From: Pseudonocardia thermophila
GTDB lineage: Bacteria > Actinomycetota > Actinomycetes > Mycobacteriales > Pseudonocardiaceae
Direction: 5' to 3'
Assembly: GCF_900142365.1 (NCBI RefSeq)
Contig: NZ_FRAP01000022.1
Location: 62,001-126,000, forward strand
DNA: 64,000 bases
The stretch's first letter is position 1, and each line of letters opens with the position of its first letter. The notes beneath the pieces are model-generated. The model was not told the DNA's origin. It worked only from the letters and a program-made list of their open reading frames with translations, and did no database searches. The position numbers and the translations under genes were made by a program. This document shows positions 1 through 7,719 of the stretch, piece by piece.

Positions 1-80
1 CCGCGGTCCACAGCCGCGCCACCGTCGACACCACCTGCACGCTACCTCAGCGCTCGGGTCCCCGCGCCGACGACGGACCC

Positions 81-128
81 GTGGTGATCAACAGCGCTCG
101 TCGATCACCACGAGGCCGTCCTCGACGC
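81..128. repeat. Intergenic palindromic element, copy 1
   Basis: A 9-bp arm GTGGTGATC (81-89) pairs perfectly with GATCACCAC (103-111) across a 13-nt loop. The right arm and its flank to 128 match 23 of 26 bases with a second copy at 25290-25315 next to ruvB, which also has a 13-nt loop. It lies past the 3' end of the EF-G-like gene, so it could act as a terminator, but the sequence sharing with the distant copy suggests a dispersed element. The remaining bases from 1 to 80 show no gene. Confidence 0.6.
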
Positions 129-145
129 ACCGGGGAAGCGGGGCC

Positions 146-2269
146 TCAGGTGGGCATCGGCTCGTACCGGGCGAAGGTGCGGGTGAACGTGGCCGCGCCG
201 CTGGTCATCGACCTCAGGTCGACGGCGTAGCGCAGCAGCTCGGTCTGCGGCACCTCGGCCCGCACGCACGTGTACCCGGCCGGGACGTCCCCGCCGGCGT
301 CCGTGCCCAGCACCCGCCCGCGGCGGGACGACAGATCCCCGAGCACGGTGCCCAGGAACTCGTCCGGCACCGTCACCGCGATCTCGTCCAGCGGCTCGAG
401 CACCACCGTGCCGCACACGGCGGCGGCCTCGCGCAGTGCCAGCGCCCCTGCGGTCTGGAACGCCGCGTCGGATGAGTCGACGCTGTGCGCCTTCCCGTCG
501 ACCAGCACGGCCCGCACGTCGACGACGGGGTACTGCGCGTCCCCTTCGCCGAGCCCGCGTTCGAGCTGGGTGCGGATGCCGCGCTCGACGCTCGGCACGT
601 ACTGGGTCGGCACCGCCCCACCGACGACCCTCGACTCGAACTGGAACCCGCTGCCGCGCGGCAGCGGCTCGAACTCGACGTGGCACACCGCGTACTGGCC
701 GTGACCGCCGGACTGCTTGACGTGCCGCCCGGTCACCCGGCCCGGCTCGCGCAGGGTCACCCGCAGCGGCACCCGCACGTCCTCGGTCGCCACCTCGGCC
801 CCGGCCGCGCGCAGCCGGGAGAGCACGACGTCGGCATGCGCCTCGCCCATCGTCCACAGCACGGTCTGACGGGTCTCCGCGTTGCGCTCCATGCGCAGCG
901 CCGGATCCGCGGCCACGACCCGGGACAGGGCCTTGACCAGCGCGTCCTCGCCGCCGCGGGTCGCGGGGACCACGGCGACCGGGAACAGCGGCTCGGGCAG
1001 GTCCCAGCAGGACAGCAGCAGCGGATCGGACGCGGCGGACACGGTGTCGCCGGTCTCGGCGCCGGCCAGCTTGGTCAGCGCGCAGATGTCACCGGCCACG
1101 CAGGCGTCGACCTCGGTCAGCTCGGCCCCCGACGCGGTGTAGACGTGCGCGATGCGCTCGTCCTCGTCGTGTCCCTCGGGCAGCGCCTCGCCCGCGCGCT
1201 GCTCGGGTATCCGGGCGTGGTGCCCGCTGACGTGGATCGCGGTGTCCGGCCGCAGCGTGCCGGAGAAGACCCGGATCAGCGACACGCGCCCGACGTAGGC
1301 GTCCGCCGAGGTGTGCACCACCTCGGCCGCGAGCGGGCCGTTCGGATCCGCCGTGAGCTGCGGGCGCGGCGAGCCGTCGATGCCGGTGACCTTCGGCAGC
1401 GGCCGCTCCAGCGGGGAGGGGAACCCGCCCGCGATGACCTCCAGCAGCGCGTCCATCCCGACCCCGCTCGACGCGCACACCGGGATGACCGGGTGGAAGC
1501 CGCCCCGGACGACCGCCGTCTCCAGATCTGCGATGAGCGTGCGCTGGTCGATCTCCTCGCCCGCGAGGTAGCGCTCCATGAGCGCCTCGTCCTCGGACTG
1601 CTCGATGATGCCCTCGACGAGGGCGGCCCGGGCGTCGTCGGCGTGCGCGGGGGCGCGGTCGGCCGGGGTCCGCGAGATCAGCCCGTACAGCCCGGTGAGC
1701 GAGCCGCCGTCGAACAACGGCAGGTAGAGCGGGGCAACGCCGGCACCGAACGCCTCCTGGCAGGCCGCCGTCGTGGCCTCGATGTCGGCGCGCTGGTGGT
1801 CGCAGCGGGCGATCACGACCGCGCGCGGCATCCCGACCCGCGCGCACTCGGCCCACTGCCCGACGGTGACCGGGTCGATCCCGCCCGCGCTCGCGGCGTC
1901 GGCCGGGACCACGAACAGCGCCGCGTCCGCCGCGCGCAGCCCGGCCCGCAGCTCCCCGACGAAGTCACCGTAGCCGGGGGTGTCGATGAGGTTGATGCGC
2001 AGCTCGTCGTGGGTGATCGGGGCGACGGCCAGCGCCACCGACCGGTGCTGGCGCACCGCTGCCGGGTCGTGGTCGCAGACGGTGGTGCCGTCGGCGATCG
2101 TGCCCGCTCTGCTCAGCACTCCGGTGTGCACGAGCAGGGCCTCGATCAGGGTCGTCTTCCCGGCGCCGGACGGCCCGACCAGCGCCACGTTGCGGATCCG
2201 AGAGGGATCGGTGACGGCTCTGCCGAGGACAGCGCCGCGCCGCGATCCCGTTGCTGCTCTGCCGGCCAT
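146..2269 (-). CDS. EF-G-like translational GTPase (FusA2 type)
   Basis: The 707-residue protein has the full EF-G architecture: GTPase domain, domain II, and the C-terminal domains III to V. The P-loop GPSGAGKT is at residues 32-39 and the G3 motif DTPGYGDF at 96-103. The G4 motif, normally NKxD, reads ARCD at 154-157, so guanine recognition is altered. This resembles the second, non-essential EF-G paralogue of actinobacteria (mycobacterial fusA2) rather than the main factor, which sits in the rpsL-rpsG-fusA-tuf operon. The ATG start was chosen because AGGAGG lies 8 nt upstream; an in-frame GTG 9 nt earlier overlaps that site. It is transcribed divergently from the malic enzyme. Its exact role is not known; ribosome recycling or tolerance of stress or antibiotics are possibilities. 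Confidence 0.85.
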   Translation of the reverse strand: MAGRAATGSRRGAVLGRAVTDPSRIRNVALVGPSGAGKTTLIEALLVHTGVLSRAGTIADGTTVCDHDPAAVRQHRSVALAVAPITHDELRINLIDTPGYGDFVGELRAGLRAADAALFVVPADAASAGGIDPVTVGQWAECARVGMPRAVVIARCDHQRADIEATTAACQEAFGAGVAPLYLPLFDGGSLTGLYGLISRTPADRAPAHADDARAALVEGIIEQSEDEALMERYLAGEEIDQRTLIADLETAVVRGGFHPVIPVCASSGVGMDALLEVIAGGFPSPLERPLPKVTGIDGSPRPQLTADPNGPLAAEVVHTSADAYVGRVSLIRVFSGTLRPDTAIHVSGHHARIPEQRAGEALPEGHDEDERIAHVYTASGAELTEVDACVAGDICALTKLAGAETGDTVSAASDPLLLSCWDLPEPLFPVAVVPATRGGEDALVKALSRVVAADPALRMERNAETRQTVLWTMGEAHADVVLSRLRAAGAEVATEDVRVPLRVTLREPGRVTGRHVKQSGGHGQYAVCHVEFEPLPRGSGFQFESRVVGGAVPTQYVPSVERGIRTQLERGLGEGDAQYPVVDVRAVLVDGKAHSVDSSDAAFQTAGALALREAAAVCGTVVLEPLDEIAVTVPDEFLGTVLGDLSSRRGRVLGTDAGGDVPAGYTCVRAEVPQTELLRYAVDLRSMTSGAATFTRTFARYEPMPT

Positions 2270-2434
2270 GGGGACCACCTCCTCGTCTCTCCGCGTCGTT
2301 GCGTTCGGAGGGAGTGGTCCATCTCACACCCGCTGCCGGGGTCGGCACAACCGCAGGACGGGCGGGCGGGAGTGCAGTCATGGTCACAACGAACGGAATG
2401 CTCGGCCCGCCACCCGTCCGAGTAGGGTTCCGCC

Positions 2435-3838
2435 GTGCCCGTTCCCGGTCCTGGATACGCGATCACCGCGCGGGTCGAGGTGCCCGCCTCCGCCAGCGCT
2501 GCGGGAGACCTCACGATGGCCGTCGGCCGCGTCGGCGGCGTCGTCACCGCGTTCGACGTCGTGGAGTCCCACACCTCCACGATGGTCGTCGACATCAGCT
2601 GCAACGCGCTGAACGAAGCGCACGTGCAGGAGATCACCGATGCGCTCGAGGCGCTGCCCGGCGTGCGGGTGCGCAAGGTGTCGGACCGGACGTTCCTGGT
2701 GCACCTCGGCGGCAAGCTGGAGGTCGCCTCGAAGGTGAGCCTGCGCAACCGCGACGATCTCTCCCGCGCCTACACCCCGGGCGTGGCGCGGGTGTGCCAG
2801 GCGATCGCGGCCAACCCCGCCGACGCTCGCCGGCTCACGATCAAGCGCAACACCGTCGCCGTCGTCACCGACGGCTCCGCGGTGCTCGGCCTGGGCAACA
2901 TCGGCGCCGCCGCCGCGATGCCCGTGATGGAGGGGAAGGCGGCGCTGTTCAAGCGGTTCGCCGGGGTCGACGCGTGGCCGGTGTGCCTCGACACCCAGGA
3001 CACCGAGGAGATCATCCGGACCGTTCAGGTGCTCGCCCCCGCGTACGGCGGCATCAACCTGGAGGACATCGCCGCACCCCGCTGCTTCGAGATCGAGCGG
3101 CGGCTGCGCGAGCTGCTCGACATCCCCGTCTTCCACGACGACCAGCACGGCACCGCCGTCGTCGTGCTGGCGGCGCTGCGCAACGCGCTGCGGGTGGTCG
3201 GCAAGAAGGCCAGCGACTGCAAGGTGGTCGTGTGCGGGGTCGGCGCGGCGGGCTCGGCGATCATCCGGCTGCTCAAGTCGAAGGAGGGCTCGGCGGCGCC
3301 GGGTGAGCTGATCGCCGTCGACGTCGCCGGGATCGTCTACCGCGGTCGGCCCGGCCTCGACGAGAACCTCACGTGGATGGCCGAGAACACCAACACCGAG
3401 AACGTGCGGGGCACCCTCGCCGACGCGCTGGTCGGGGCGGACGTGTTCATCGGGGTGTCGGCGCCGAACCTGTTCGGTGCCGAGGAGCTGGCCACGATGG
3501 CCCCGGACGCGATCGTGTTCGCGCTGGCCAACCCCGACCCGGAGGTCGACCCGGCGGTCGCGCTGCAGCACGCCGCGGTCGTGGCCACCGGCCGGTCGGA
3601 CTACCCGAACCAGATCAACAACGTGCTGGCCTTCCCCGGGGTGTTCCGCGGCCTGCTCGACGCGCACGCCACCGACATCACCGACGCGATGCTCCTCGCG
3701 GCGTCGAACGCGATCGCCGACGTCGTCGCTGAGCCCAACGCGTCGTTCATCGTGCCGAGCGTCTTCGACGCCTCGCTCGCGCCCGCGGTGGCCGAGGCGG
3801 TGCGCAACGTCGCCACCGGGGCTGTGACGAGCGCCTGA
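2435..3838 (+). CDS. NAD(P)-dependent malic enzyme with N-terminal ACT-like domain
   Basis: The 467-residue protein oxidatively decarboxylates malate to pyruvate. About 85 residues of ACT-like fold precede the catalytic part, as in many actinobacterial malic enzymes. Visible motifs are the catalytic tyrosine in SRAYTPGVARVC, the lysine region PVMEGKAALFKRF, metal ligands around NLEDIAAPRCFE and FHDDQHGTA, the dinucleotide-binding stretch VVCGVGAAGSA, and NQINNVLAFPG near the C-terminus. The GTG start follows TAGGGT by 6 nt with no Shine-Dalgarno sequence, so the transcript is probably leaderless. The ACT domain may allow amino-acid control, but this is inference. In many actinobacteria this position upstream of pdxT is held by pdxS, which is absent from this window. 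Confidence 0.93.
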   Translation: MPVPGPGYAITARVEVPASASAAGDLTMAVGRVGGVVTAFDVVESHTSTMVVDISCNALNEAHVQEITDALEALPGVRVRKVSDRTFLVHLGGKLEVASKVSLRNRDDLSRAYTPGVARVCQAIAANPADARRLTIKRNTVAVVTDGSAVLGLGNIGAAAAMPVMEGKAALFKRFAGVDAWPVCLDTQDTEEIIRTVQVLAPAYGGINLEDIAAPRCFEIERRLRELLDIPVFHDDQHGTAVVVLAALRNALRVVGKKASDCKVVVCGVGAAGSAIIRLLKSKEGSAAPGELIAVDVAGIVYRGRPGLDENLTWMAENTNTENVRGTLADALVGADVFIGVSAPNLFGAEELATMAPDAIVFALANPDPEVDPAVALQHAAVVATGRSDYPNQINNVLAFPGVFRGLLDAHATDITDAMLLAASNAIADVVAEPNASFIVPSVFDASLAPAVAEAVRNVATGAVTSA

Positions 3839-3879
3839 CCAGCGCCGCTGCGACCCCACCCGCGCACTACGATCGTCCG

Positions 3880-4473
3880 GTGTCGACGATCGGTGTGCTG
3901 GCCTTGCAAGGGGATGTCCGCGAGCACCTCGCGGCGCTGACCGCGGCGGGTGCGCGCGCGGTACCGGTGCGCCGCCGCAGCGAGCTGGACGCGGTCGACG
4001 GGCTGGTGCTGCCCGGTGGCGAGTCCACCACGATGAGCCGGCTGCTGGAGACCTTCGACCTGCTGGAACCGCTGCGGGCGCGGATCGCGGCGGGCATGCC
4101 CGCGTACGGCTCGTGCGCGGGGCTGATCCTGCTCGCCCGCGAGGTCCGCGACGGGCGGCCCGACCAGCACCAGCTCGGTGGGCTCGACGTGGTGGTGCGG
4201 CGCAACGCCTTCGGCCGCCAGGTCGACTCGTTCGAGGTCGAGCTGGACGTCACCGGCGTGCCCGGGGGACCGGTGCGGGCGGTGTTCATCCGGGCACCGT
4301 GGGTCGAGGAGGTCGGGCCGGGCGTGGAGGTGCTCGCGTCGGTGAAGGGGCGCGCGGTCGCGGTGCGCCAGGGTGCGGTGCTGGGCACGTCGTTCCACCC
4401 GGAGCTGACCGGTGACGGCCGGGTGCACGGGCTGTTCGTGGACCTGGTGCGGGAGCGCGCTGCTGCCGCCTGA
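3880..4473 (+). CDS. pdxT: Pyridoxal 5'-phosphate synthase glutaminase subunit PdxT
   Basis: This 197-residue class I glutaminase normally hydrolyses glutamine and channels ammonia to PdxS for vitamin B6 synthesis. The catalytic cysteine is in YGSCAG (Cys79) and the His-Glu pair in FHPELT. LALQGDVREH and LPGGEST are family signatures, and the length matches B. subtilis PdxT (196). The GTG start follows a TACGAT box by 6 nt, a leaderless arrangement. The partner pdxS is not in this window, although pdxS-pdxT adjacency is common. Confidence 0.95.
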   Translation: MSTIGVLALQGDVREHLAALTAAGARAVPVRRRSELDAVDGLVLPGGESTTMSRLLETFDLLEPLRARIAAGMPAYGSCAGLILLAREVRDGRPDQHQLGGLDVVVRRNAFGRQVDSFEVELDVTGVPGGPVRAVFIRAPWVEEVGPGVEVLASVKGRAVAVRQGAVLGTSFHPELTGDGRVHGLFVDLVRERAAAA

Positions 4474-4485
4474 TCAGGAAATTTA

Positions 4486-4546
4486 AACCAAAGGGTTGAC
4501 GATCGCAGCGAGCGGCGTCTAACCTCATCGTCAACCGAAAGGTTGA
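4486..4546 (+). promoter_or_regulatory. Promoter and paired operators of the ArsR operon
   Basis: TTGACG (4496-4501) and TAACCT (4520-4525) are separated by 18 nt. Two nearly identical 14-mers, AACCAAAGGGTTGA (4486-4499) and AACCGAAAGGTTGA (4533-4546), flank the promoter, and each contains a GGTT/AACC dyad. In addition GGTTGACGAT (4494-4503) and ATCGTCAACC (4527-4536) form a longer dyad. This fits autorepression by the ArsR protein encoded immediately downstream. Confidence 0.7.
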
Positions 4547-4552
4547 GATTGG

Positions 4553-4906
4553 ATGAGTGACCGGCTGTCGCGCGTGTTCGCGGCGTTGGCGGATCCGATC
4601 CGGCGTGACATGGTGGCTCGGCTTGCCGTCGGGGACACCACGGTCAGCCGGCTCGCGGCTCCGTACGACGTCAGCGTGCAGGCGGTGTCCAAGCACCTGA
4701 AGGTGCTCGAACAGGCGGGCGTGGTGACTCGGACCGGACCGGGGCACCGCAGTCCCGTCCACCTGGAAGCCGAGGTGTTCGACCTGATGACCGCCTGGAT
4801 CGAGCGCTACCGCCGAGCCGCCGAGGAACGCTACCGGCGCCTCGACGCCGTGCTCGCCGAGATGAACGACGAACCCGACTCCACGAACGAGGAGAAGAAG
4901 GCATGA
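4553..4906 (+). CDS. ArsR-family winged-helix repressor
   Basis: A 117-residue ArsR/SmtB-type regulator. The DNA-binding core spans about residues 8-75, with recognition helix VSVQAVSKHLKVLEQAG. No CxC metal-binding motif is present, so it belongs to the non-metal subgroup that is usually paired with an SRPBCC protein, and it presumably controls its own operon. The C-terminal quarter is charged and helical and may dimerise. Its stop overlaps the next start as ATGA, indicating translational coupling. Confidence 0.9.
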   Translation: MSDRLSRVFAALADPIRRDMVARLAVGDTTVSRLAAPYDVSVQAVSKHLKVLEQAGVVTRTGPGHRSPVHLEAEVFDLMTAWIERYRRAAEERYRRLDAVLAEMNDEPDSTNEEKKA

Positions 4907-5391
4907 GCCAGCAGATCGTGTCTCCCGAGGCCACCATCGAGGCGGACCCCACCGTCCCGATCATCCACATCCGCCGGGAGTTCGCCGCCACCCCGCAGCA
5001 GCTCTTCCGCGCCCACACCGACCCGGACCTGTTCGTCCGCTGGATCGGCCCGAACGGCACCACCACCCGGCTCGAGCACTGGGACGCCCGCGACGGCGGC
5101 AGCTTCCGCTACGTCTCCGTGCTCGAGGGCGAGTTCGCCTTCCGCGGCTGCTTCCACACCGTGCGCCCCGACCGGATCGTGCAGACCTTCACCTGGGAGG
5201 GCATGCCTGACGAGGTCTCCCTGGAGACGCTGCGCTTCGAGGACCTGGGCAACGGGCGCACCCTCCTGCACGCCACGTCGCTGTGCGACAGCTTCGAGGG
5301 TCGCGACGCTTGGCTGCGCAGCGGCATGGAGGTCGGCGTCAACGACGGCTACGCCAAGCTCGACAAGCTGGTGGCGGACGGTGCCGTGTGA
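4903..5391 (+). CDS. SRPBCC (AHSA1-like) domain protein
   Basis: A 162-residue helix-grip (START/Bet v1-like) protein of the AHSA1 group. Typical features are HIRREFAATPQQLFRAHTDPDLFVRWIGP near the N-terminus and the WEGMPDEVSLETLRFE strand region. These small cytoplasmic proteins bind hydrophobic ligands. ArsR-SRPBCC gene pairs are widespread and generally uncharacterised. The gene is coupled to the ArsR gene upstream (ATGA) and overlaps the following gene by 11 nt. Confidence 0.88.
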   Translation: MSQQIVSPEATIEADPTVPIIHIRREFAATPQQLFRAHTDPDLFVRWIGPNGTTTRLEHWDARDGGSFRYVSVLEGEFAFRGCFHTVRPDRIVQTFTWEGMPDEVSLETLRFEDLGNGRTLLHATSLCDSFEGRDAWLRSGMEVGVNDGYAKLDKLVADGAV

Positions 5392-5968
5392 CGTCTCCCT
5401 CCGCGGGTTAAGGCCCGCGGAGCGCCACCGCGCGGTCGCCGGTGCGTTCACCGACCGGGTGCGCGGCACCCGGGACTGGGACGCGCCGGCGCCCGTCGCC
5501 GGCTGGACCGCGCGCGACGTGGTCGCCCACCTCGTCGGCTGGTTGCCCGGCTTCCTCGCCGCCGGCTGCGACGTGGCGCTGCCGCAGGTCCCGGACCCGG
5601 CCGTGGACCCGGTCGCGGCGTGGGCGGGACACGCCGCGGCCGTCCAGGCGGTGCTCGACGACCCGGCCATCACCGATCGGCGCTTCGCCCACCCTGTGGT
5701 CCCCGACGAGCTGCCGCTCGCCGTCGCGATCGACCGCTTCTACACCGCCGACGTCTTCATGCACACCTGGGACCTGGCCAGGGGCACCGGCCAGGACGAG
5801 CGGCTCGACCCCGAGTACTGTGCCGAGCTGCTGGCCGGGATGGAACCGATCGAGGGGCTCATGCGCTCCTCGGGGCAGTACGGGCCGCGCGTCCCCGTCC
5901 CCGTCCCCGACGACGCCGACGTGCAGACCAAGCTGCTCGCGTTCATCGGCCGCGACCCACATCGGTAA
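5381..5968 (+). CDS. TIGR03086-type mycothiol-dependent/DinB-fold protein
   Basis: A 195-residue protein of the mycothiol-dependent maleylpyruvate isomerase N-terminal (DinB-like) superfamily. The metal-binding histidines are visible in WTARDVVAHLVGW and in DVFMHTWDLARGTG. The only usable start is GTG inside the preceding gene, since the conserved AERHRAVAGAFTDRV begins soon after. Codon 10 is TTA, which is rare in such GC-rich DNA. It lies in the loop of a perfect 9-bp hairpin at 5399-5422. The gene ends the ArsR operon. Substrate unknown; it could handle a xenobiotic through mycothiol. Confidence 0.8.
   Translation: MPCDVSLRGLRPAERHRAVAGAFTDRVRGTRDWDAPAPVAGWTARDVVAHLVGWLPGFLAAGCDVALPQVPDPAVDPVAAWAGHAAAVQAVLDDPAITDRRFAHPVVPDELPLAVAIDRFYTADVFMHTWDLARGTGQDERLDPEYCAELLAGMEPIEGLMRSSGQYGPRVPVPVPDDADVQTKLLAFIGRDPHR
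5399..5422 (+). promoter_or_regulatory. Hairpin early in the TIGR03086-type gene
   Basis: CTCCGCGGG (5399-5407) and CCCGCGGAG (5414-5422) form a perfect 9-bp stem around the loop TTAAGG. It sits just after the SRPBCC stop codon and within the first 14 codons of the next gene. It may attenuate transcription or limit translation of the last operon gene. No U-tract follows. Confidence 0.5.
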
Positions 5969-6010
5969 CATCGAGCAGGTTGTGCGCAGCAGAGCAGCAA
6001 GGGGTAGTGG

Positions 6011-6763
6011 ATGAGTGGCCACTCGAAGTGGGCGACGACGAAGCACAAGAAGGCTGTGATCGACGCCCGCCGAGGCAAGATGTTCGCGAAGCTGATCAAG
6101 AACATCGAGGTGGCTGCCCGCACCGGCGGTGGTGATCCCGAGGGCAACCCCACGCTGTACGACGCCATCCAGAAGGCGAAGAAGAGCTCGGTCCCCAACG
6201 ACAACATCGAGCGCGCGGTCAAGCGCGGCGCGGGGATCGACGCGGGTGGCGCCGACTACCAGTCGATCACCTACGAGGGCTACGGCCCCAACGGGGTCGC
6301 GCTGCTGATCGAGTGCCTGACCGACAACCGCAACCGGGCCGCCACCGAGGTCCGCACGGCGATGAACCGCAACGGCGGGACGATGGCCGACCCCGGTTCG
6401 GTGTCGTACCTGTTCAGCCGCAAGGGTGTCGTGATCGTGCCCAAGAACGGGCTCACCGAGGACGACATCCTCGCCGCCGTGCTCGACGCGGGCGCTGAGG
6501 AGGTCAACGACCTGGGCGAGTCCTTCGAGATCATCTCCGAGCCCGGTGACCTCGTCGCGGTGCGCACCGCGCTGCAGGAGAACGGGATCGAGTACGACTC
6601 GGCCGACCCCACGTTCCTGCCGTCGGTGTCGGTGCAGCTCGATGCGGAGGCAGCCAAGAAGGTGTTCCGGCTGATCGAGGCGCTCGAGGACTCGGACGAG
6701 GTGCAGAACGTCTGGGCCAACTTCGACGTGTCCGACGAGGTCATGGCCGAGGTCGCCGGCTGA
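6011..6763 (+). CDS. yebC: YebC/PmpR-family protein
   Basis: A 250-residue member of the TACO1/YebC family, highly conserved across bacteria, with the usual N-terminus SGHSKWATTKHKK. Family members were first described as DNA-binding regulators; newer work links YebC-type proteins to relieving ribosome stalling. AAGGGG lies 6 nt before the ATG, and a TAACAT -10 box is at 5966-5971. In most actinobacteria yebC is followed directly by ruvCAB. Here about 17 kb of chaperone, Ter and polA genes separate them. Confidence 0.95.
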   Translation: MSGHSKWATTKHKKAVIDARRGKMFAKLIKNIEVAARTGGGDPEGNPTLYDAIQKAKKSSVPNDNIERAVKRGAGIDAGGADYQSITYEGYGPNGVALLIECLTDNRNRAATEVRTAMNRNGGTMADPGSVSYLFSRKGVVIVPKNGLTEDDILAAVLDAGAEEVNDLGESFEIISEPGDLVAVRTALQENGIEYDSADPTFLPSVSVQLDAEAAKKVFRLIEALEDSDEVQNVWANFDVSDEVMAEVAG

Positions 6764-6788
6764 GGTCTCGGTGCCCGGCTGAGATCGT

Positions 6789-6811
6789 GGCGGGAGAGCC
6801 GCTCTCCCGCC
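6789..6811 (+). terminator. Terminator hairpin after yebC
   Basis: GGCGGGAGAG (6789-6798) pairs with CTCTCCCGCC (6802-6811) over a 3-nt loop, a perfect 10-bp stem 25 nt after the yebC stop. It lacks a strong T-run, as is common for terminators in GC-rich actinobacteria. Confidence 0.75.
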
Positions 6812-6909
6812 GTCTCCTGGCGGGGAGGAAGCTCCTTCAGACGCGATCCGCCTCCACGGCGTCCCCGTCTCACCACCCCCGGCTGTCTCACCGCTCCTCA
6901 CCGAGTACG

Positions 6910-7210
6910 ACCGGACGCTGACCACGGCGCTCGCGCACGTCGTCGACACGCGACCCGGCGACGGAGGAGGCCGGCGCGATCAACAGGGCCGGGCGCAGTC
7001 AGCAGCACCATGTTGGCCCCGGCTTCGACGCCTCCCGCGCACCTCGAGGAGCCTCGGCCGGGTACCCCCGGCTGGACCCCGGTGCCTGACCGTGCACTAC
7101 CGGACGGTGACAACAGCGCAGTCCGACACTGCTCGCGCGCGTCGTCGACTCCAGGAGCGCGCGAGCCCGCGCTCCGGCGACGACGGAGCCGAGCGGCATC
7201 AACACGAAGG
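6910..7210. repeat. Gene-free stretch with two imperfect direct repeat units
   Basis: No convincing gene lies between yebC and the GrpE-like gene (about 460 nt). Two diverged units occur here, one from 6910 to 6990 and one from 7099 to 7210. Both begin ACCGGACG(C/G)TGAC, continue through CGTCGTCGAC and CGGCGACG, and end at (G/C)ATCAACA. A related sequence occurs at 69-97. On the reverse strand both units can be read as short similar peptides (SVAG...RPVV), so they may be remnants of a small gene or a non-coding repeat family. Confidence 0.5.
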
Positions 7211-7222
7211 AGCAGAGCGCGT

Positions 7223-7690
7223 TCAACACTGCGGCCCTCCCGCAGTACCGGTCGAGCCCGCTCTGTGCACCGCCACCCGCGCCGGGCGCACCGATCGCTG
7301 CCCGACCTGCAGCCCTTCCTCCAGCACCTTCGCCACCGTGCGATCCAGGGCCGCGTCGTCGGTCGGCACGATCTCGGCGGCCTCCATCGTCGCCGCGCTG
7401 AACGCGTCTCCCGGCTCCGGCGCCACGACGCTGCCCCCGCGACCGGCGATGAGCCGCTCCAGCCCACCGGCGATGGCGGCGAACGCCGAGCGTTCGCGCT
7501 TCGAGCGGGCGGTCGCCGCGCAGGCCAGCGCATCCCCGCGCAGCGCGTGCAGCTCGACCAGCAGCGGCACGTCCGGGCCCGCCGCGCCGCGTGCGTCGGC
7601 GAGCTGCGCGATCGTCGCGGACTGGCGCTGGACCAGGCGCGCGACGTCGTCGACTTTGTCGGCGATCTCCCGCAGGGAAGGGTCCGTCAC
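7223..7690 (-). CDS. GrpE-like nucleotide exchange factor for the adjacent Hsp70
   Basis: A protein of about 155 residues. The N-terminal third is predicted helical or coiled coil (LREIADKVDDVARLVQRQ). The C-terminal part has the GrpE-like pattern DDAALDRTVAKVLEEGLQVG followed by VRPARVAVHR, close to the end of the GrpE beta domain. GrpE releases ADP from Hsp70, and the divergent Hsp70 gene 29 nt away supports that role. The GTG used here is preceded by TAGCGT and 7 nt (leaderless); GTG codons 6 and 9 nt upstream are alternatives. The C-terminal tail after VAVHR has no clear family match. It is more divergent than housekeeping GrpE, which is normally beside dnaK/dnaJ. Confidence 0.7.
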   Translation of the reverse strand: MTDPSLREIADKVDDVARLVQRQSATIAQLADARGAAGPDVPLLVELHALRGDALACAATARSKRERSAFAAIAGGLERLIAGRGGSVVAPEPGDAFSAATMEAAEIVPTDDAALDRTVAKVLEEGLQVGQRSVRPARVAVHRAGSTGTAGGPQC

Positions 7691-7697
7691 GATCACC

Positions 7698-7713
7698 ACG
7701 CTATCGCTACGCT
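7698..7713. promoter_or_regulatory. Back-to-back leaderless promoters of GrpE-like and Hsp70 genes
   Basis: On the plus strand TACGCT (7708-7713) lies 6 nt before the Hsp70 GTG. On the minus strand TAGCGT (7703-7698) lies 7 nt before the GrpE-like GTG. The two -10 boxes are 4 nt apart and the two start codons only 29 nt apart, so each -35 region must lie inside the other gene. Co-regulation or mutual interference is likely. Confidence 0.6.
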
Positions 7714-7719
7714 CGCCGC

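Noticed and set aside
146..2425. Long plus-strand open frames across the EF-G-like gene
   Set aside because: They are mirror frames of GC-rich coding DNA and have no recognisable domains, while the minus strand encodes a full EF-G fold.
6999..7229. A small minus-strand gene of 76 codons in the yebC-GrpE gap
   Set aside because: No ribosome site or domain was found, and the sequence is explained by repeat units.
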